A DNA stretch of 9,117 nucleotides from Pseudomonadota bacterium (GTDB taxonomy: Bacteria > Pseudomonadota > Alphaproteobacteria > Rhizobiales > Devosiaceae). Below the pieces are notes generated by a model that searched no databases, was not told the origin of the DNA, and saw nothing but the letters and a program-made list of their open reading frames with translations. This document shows, one piece after another, positions 7,468 to 9,117 of this stretch; position 1 is the stretch's first letter, and the number at the start of each line of letters is the position of its first letter. Location: NCBI GenBank assembly GCA_023433985.1, contig JAEYTN010000320.1:1-9117 (forward strand), in the 5' to 3' direction. The position numbers and the translations under genes are program-made.

Positions 7468-8490
7468 TCAGGCGAGGCCGTTTTCCTCGAAAATCCGCTC
7501 GACCTCGGCATAAAGCGCGCTCGCGTCGACACTGAGGCTACCGCGTTTGCGCGTCCCGCGCGCGATTCGTTCAATGGCTTGCGCCGTCAGCGGCCGGGCG
7601 GCCCGCGCGGCGTCCTGGCTCGCCTCGAGCCCGCCCTTGGTCATCAGCGCGATGTCGCAGCCCGCAGCGAGCGAGGCGGCGACGCGCTCGCCCGGCGTGC
7701 CCTTGAGCGCCTCCATGCTGAGGCAGTCGGTGATGAGCACGCCATCGTAGCCGATGTCGCGGCGGACGAGATCGACCACCACCGGCGAAACCGAGGCCGG
7801 GCGGTCCGGATCGATCTGCGTGAAGATGAGATGCGCCACCATGGCCCAGGGCGCCTCCCTCAGCGCGACGAAGGGCCGGAAGTCGGTGGCGCGGAGGTCG
7901 TCGAGTTCGGCATCCACCACCGGGCAGTCGAAATGCGGGTCCACCGTGACGCGGCCATAGCCGGGGATGTGCTTGACGATCGGCAGCGTGCCCACCTCGA
8001 GCATGCCGTCGATCACTTCCTGCGCCATCGTCACCACCAGCTCCGGATCGTCGCCGAAGGCGCGCTCGCCGATCACGTCATGGGTGCCCTGGCGCGCGAG
8101 GTCCACCACGGGGGTGGCGCCGCTGTCGATGGTGAGGTCGGCCATCACCGCGCCCATCGCCTGGCTCGAGAGCCGCAGCGCCCGCCGGCCGAGCGCAAGG
8201 TCCTGGCGCGCCAGCCGGCCGAAGCTGCCGAGGCTGCGGAAACTCGGGAAGTTGCCGTTGTTGAGCCGCTGGACCCGGCCGCCTTCCTGGTCGATGAAGA
8301 TCGGCGCGTCGGGCCGACCCAGCGTCTCGCGGATCCGGGCGCAGAGGCGGCGCAACTGCTCGGGCGTGTCGATGTTGCGGCTGAACAGGAAGAGCCCATA
8401 GGGATTCGCCTCCCTGAGGAAGGCGGCCTCGTCGGCCGACAGTTCGAGTCCGTCTACGCCGACGAACAGGGCGAGGGGCGTGCCGGACAT
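7468..8490 (-). CDS. nagZ: GH3 beta-N-acetylhexosaminidase, divergent NagZ-like
   Basis: A 340-residue glycoside hydrolase family 3 enzyme without signal peptide, so cytoplasmic. NagZ enzymes remove terminal beta-GlcNAc from chito-oligosaccharides or from GlcNAc-1,6-anhydroMurNAc peptides. Visible: FIDQEGGRVQR (66-76), HDVIGERAFGDDP (137-149), the substrate loop KHIPGYG (173-179), the general acid/base pair Asp184-His186 in VDPH, and nucleophile Asp255 in ITDCLSM. It differs from standard NagZ: KH(F/M)PGHG has Tyr for His178, DSH reads DPH, SDDLSM reads TDCLSM, and the usual HCNG near 283-287 is MTKG. The catalytic residues remain, so it should be active, perhaps with altered substrate or acceptor. 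It is the first gene of the operon, 30 bases before the binding-protein gene. Start ATG 8490 has GAGAGAG upstream. It looks like a dedicated catabolic paralogue rather than the housekeeping recycling copy. Confidence 0.92.
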   Translation of the reverse strand: MSGTPLALFVGVDGLELSADEAAFLREANPYGLFLFSRNIDTPEQLRRLCARIRETLGRPDAPIFIDQEGGRVQRLNNGNFPSFRSLGSFGRLARQDLALGRRALRLSSQAMGAVMADLTIDSGATPVVDLARQGTHDVIGERAFGDDPELVVTMAQEVIDGMLEVGTLPIVKHIPGYGRVTVDPHFDCPVVDAELDDLRATDFRPFVALREAPWAMVAHLIFTQIDPDRPASVSPVVVDLVRRDIGYDGVLITDCLSMEALKGTPGERVAASLAAGCDIALMTKGGLEASQDAARAARPLTAQAIERIARGTRKRGSLSVDASALYAEVERIFEENGLA

Positions 8491-8526
8491 AGATGCTCTC
8501 TCACCCCGGGGCTGGTCTGATTCCTA

Positions 8527-8554
8527 CTGATACCCATGCGCGGCGCCGGCGCAA
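8527..8554 (-). promoter_or_regulatory. Candidate promoter of the nagZ-like/transporter operon
   Basis: On the minus strand TTGCGC (8549-8554) is followed after 16 bases by TATCAG (8527-8532). Transcription would start near 8520, giving a leader of about 30 bases before ATG 8490. Match to consensus is modest. A GGCGCC palindrome (8542-8547) lies in the spacer and two more lie upstream, a layout that suits a repressor or activator. Confidence 0.33.
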
Positions 8555-8588
8555 GCAACCCGGCGCCGGATAGCCCTCGCGGGGCGCC
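8542..8588. repeat. Three GGCGCC palindromes at 20-21 bp spacing
   Basis: GGCGCC occurs at 8542-8547, 8562-8567 and 8583-8588. The first two copies share a longer CGGCGCCGG (8541-8549 and 8561-8569). Start-to-start distances are 20 and 21 bases, about two helix turns, so all three would face one side of the DNA. Around the first copy, TGCGC and GCGCA also form an inverted repeat (8537-8553). It could be an operator array; chance is a real alternative in GC-rich DNA. Confidence 0.4.
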
Positions 8589-8678
8589 GATCCGACGCCG
8601 TTCCGCCGACCCACCGTTCCGCAAAACACCCTTCCTCCCCGATCGCACCCTGTTAGACGACTATTTCGGTAGAGTTAG

Positions 8679-8706
8679 TTGAGTGACCCCGCCGCTCCGC
8701 TACTCT
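8679..8706 (+). promoter_or_regulatory. Candidate promoter of the right-hand binding-protein gene
   Basis: TTGAGT (8679-8684), 16 bases, then TACTCT (8701-8706). The first four bases of the -35 match, and the -10 keeps the key T, A and final T. Transcription would begin near 8713, so the hairpin at 8717-8736 would sit at the very 5' end of the message. Confidence 0.38.
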
Positions 8707-8716
8707 CTTGGGCAAG

Positions 8717-8736
8717 CGTCCAGCGAGGGCTGGACG
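8717..8736 (+). promoter_or_regulatory. Leader hairpin upstream of the right-hand binding-protein gene
   Basis: CGTCCAGC (8717-8724) and GCTGGACG (8729-8736) form a perfect 8-bp stem with loop GAGG. It ends eight bases before the AAGGAGG ribosome-binding site (8745-8751). No T tract follows, so it is not a standard terminator. It may protect the 5' end of the mRNA or influence translation. Confidence 0.55.
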
Positions 8737-8756
8737 GTGCAATCAAGGAGGCAGCG

Positions 8757-9117
8757 TTGGTACGCTCCATTCTGTCACTCACCCGCCGTTCGGCGCTGAA
8801 GGGTCTGGCCGGGGCGCTGCTGGCCGGCATGGCCGTCTCGCTCGTGCTGGCGCAGGACGCGCCGGTCACCGGCGGCACGCTGATCTATCTCGAGCAGCAG
8901 GCGCACACGAACCTCTATCCGCCGGCCGGCGGCTTCTATCCGAACGGCGGCGTGCTCAACCAGATCACCGACAAGCTCACCTACCAAAACCCCGAAACGC
9001 TCGAGATCGAGCCGTGGCTGGCCGAGAGCTGGGAAGTGAACGAGACGGCGACCGAGTACACGTTCAAGCTCCGCCCCGGCGTCACCTTCTCGGACGGCAC
9101 GCCGGTCGATGCGAAAA
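8757..9117 (+). CDS. Second family-5 ABC solute-binding protein, 5' part only
   Basis: The first 120 codons of a binding protein that runs off the right edge. The start is TTG at 8757, five bases after a perfect AAGGAGG (8745-8751); no in-frame ATG occurs before codon 25, inside the signal sequence. Residues 7-32 form a signal with a twin-arginine look (LTRRSALKG, then a long hydrophobic stretch to LVLA before QDA), although the usual Phe after RRx is Ala. The mature part begins GGTLIYLEQQAHTNLYPP and continues with ITDKLTYQNPETLEIEPWLAE and FKLRPGVTFSDGTP, the family-5 signature region. The first segment recalls the TIGR04028 (KPN_01854-type) binding proteins, whose substrate is not known to me. 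It is clearly different from the binding protein at 5782-7437 and probably heads its own transporter operon to the right. Confidence 0.88.
   Translation, partial: MVRSILSLTRRSALKGLAGALLAGMAVSLVLAQDAPVTGGTLIYLEQQAHTNLYPPAGGFYPNGGVLNQITDKLTYQNPETLEIEPWLAESWEVNETATEYTFKLRPGVTFSDGTPVDAK

Larger units (their letters stand above)
8491..8756. promoter_or_regulatory. Divergent control region between two ABC systems
   Basis: 266 bases separate the divergent starts at 8490 and 8757. No gene fits. The left half is very GC-rich with GGCGCC palindromes and a candidate minus-strand promoter. The right half is more mixed and holds a candidate plus-strand promoter and a leader hairpin. The middle, about 8595-8650, has nothing I can name. 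No regulator gene is in the window, so control would come from elsewhere. Confidence 0.6.

Noticed and set aside
5785..8520. A 911-codon open frame on the plus strand
   Set aside because: It lies antisense to the binding-protein and NagZ-like genes, is dominated by R, G, H, V, D and E as expected of a mirrored GC-rich frame, and shows no domain. Both minus-strand genes have full motif sets.

Overview
The window is GC-rich, gene-dense DNA with many GTG and TTG starts and short gene overlaps. It fits the chromosome of an alphaproteobacterium, probably Hyphomicrobiales (Rhizobium/Devosia-like). That placement is an inference from composition and gene style; no rRNA or other taxonomic marker is present. 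No tRNA, rRNA, CRISPR array, insertion sequence or phage gene was seen.

Layout. (1) 1-682, minus strand: two overlapping genes of unknown function. One is a small exported six-cysteine protein. The other is a protein with one membrane helix that runs off the left edge. A good promoter lies at 712-740. (2) 683-996: no gene, but a perfect 12-bp hairpin terminator (855-884) for the next minus-strand gene. (3) 997-1191, minus: a 64-residue protein that looks like a small winged-helix fragment, divergent from (4) 1308-2135, plus: an NlpC/P60 cysteine peptidase with an SH3-like N-terminal half. (5) 2139-8490, minus: a six-gene operon. In transcription order it holds a divergent GH3 NagZ-like beta-N-acetylhexosaminidase, a family-5 solute-binding protein, two permeases and two ATPases. 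The last ATPase ends 3 bp from the convergent peptidase gene. (6) 8491-8756: a divergent control region with a candidate promoter on each strand, three phased GGCGCC palindromes and a leader hairpin. (7) 8757 to the right edge, plus: the start of a second, unrelated family-5 solute-binding protein with a Tat-like signal.

How the genes work together. The operon's binding protein strongly resembles the chitobiose/chito-oligosaccharide-binding proteins of Vibrio (recalled, not searched). It keeps the aromatic and acidic residues that I remember as sugar contacts there. Encoded with a cytoplasmic beta-N-acetylglucosaminidase, the system is best read as a (GlcNAc)n importer plus intracellular hydrolase: ABC import of a GlcNAc disaccharide or oligosaccharide, then cleavage to GlcNAc. 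Recovery of a peptidoglycan-derived disaccharide is the main alternative. The neighbouring peptidase could fit that reading, but it is on the other strand and need not be linked. A C(UUCG)G hairpin between the binding-protein and permease genes probably sets their expression ratio.
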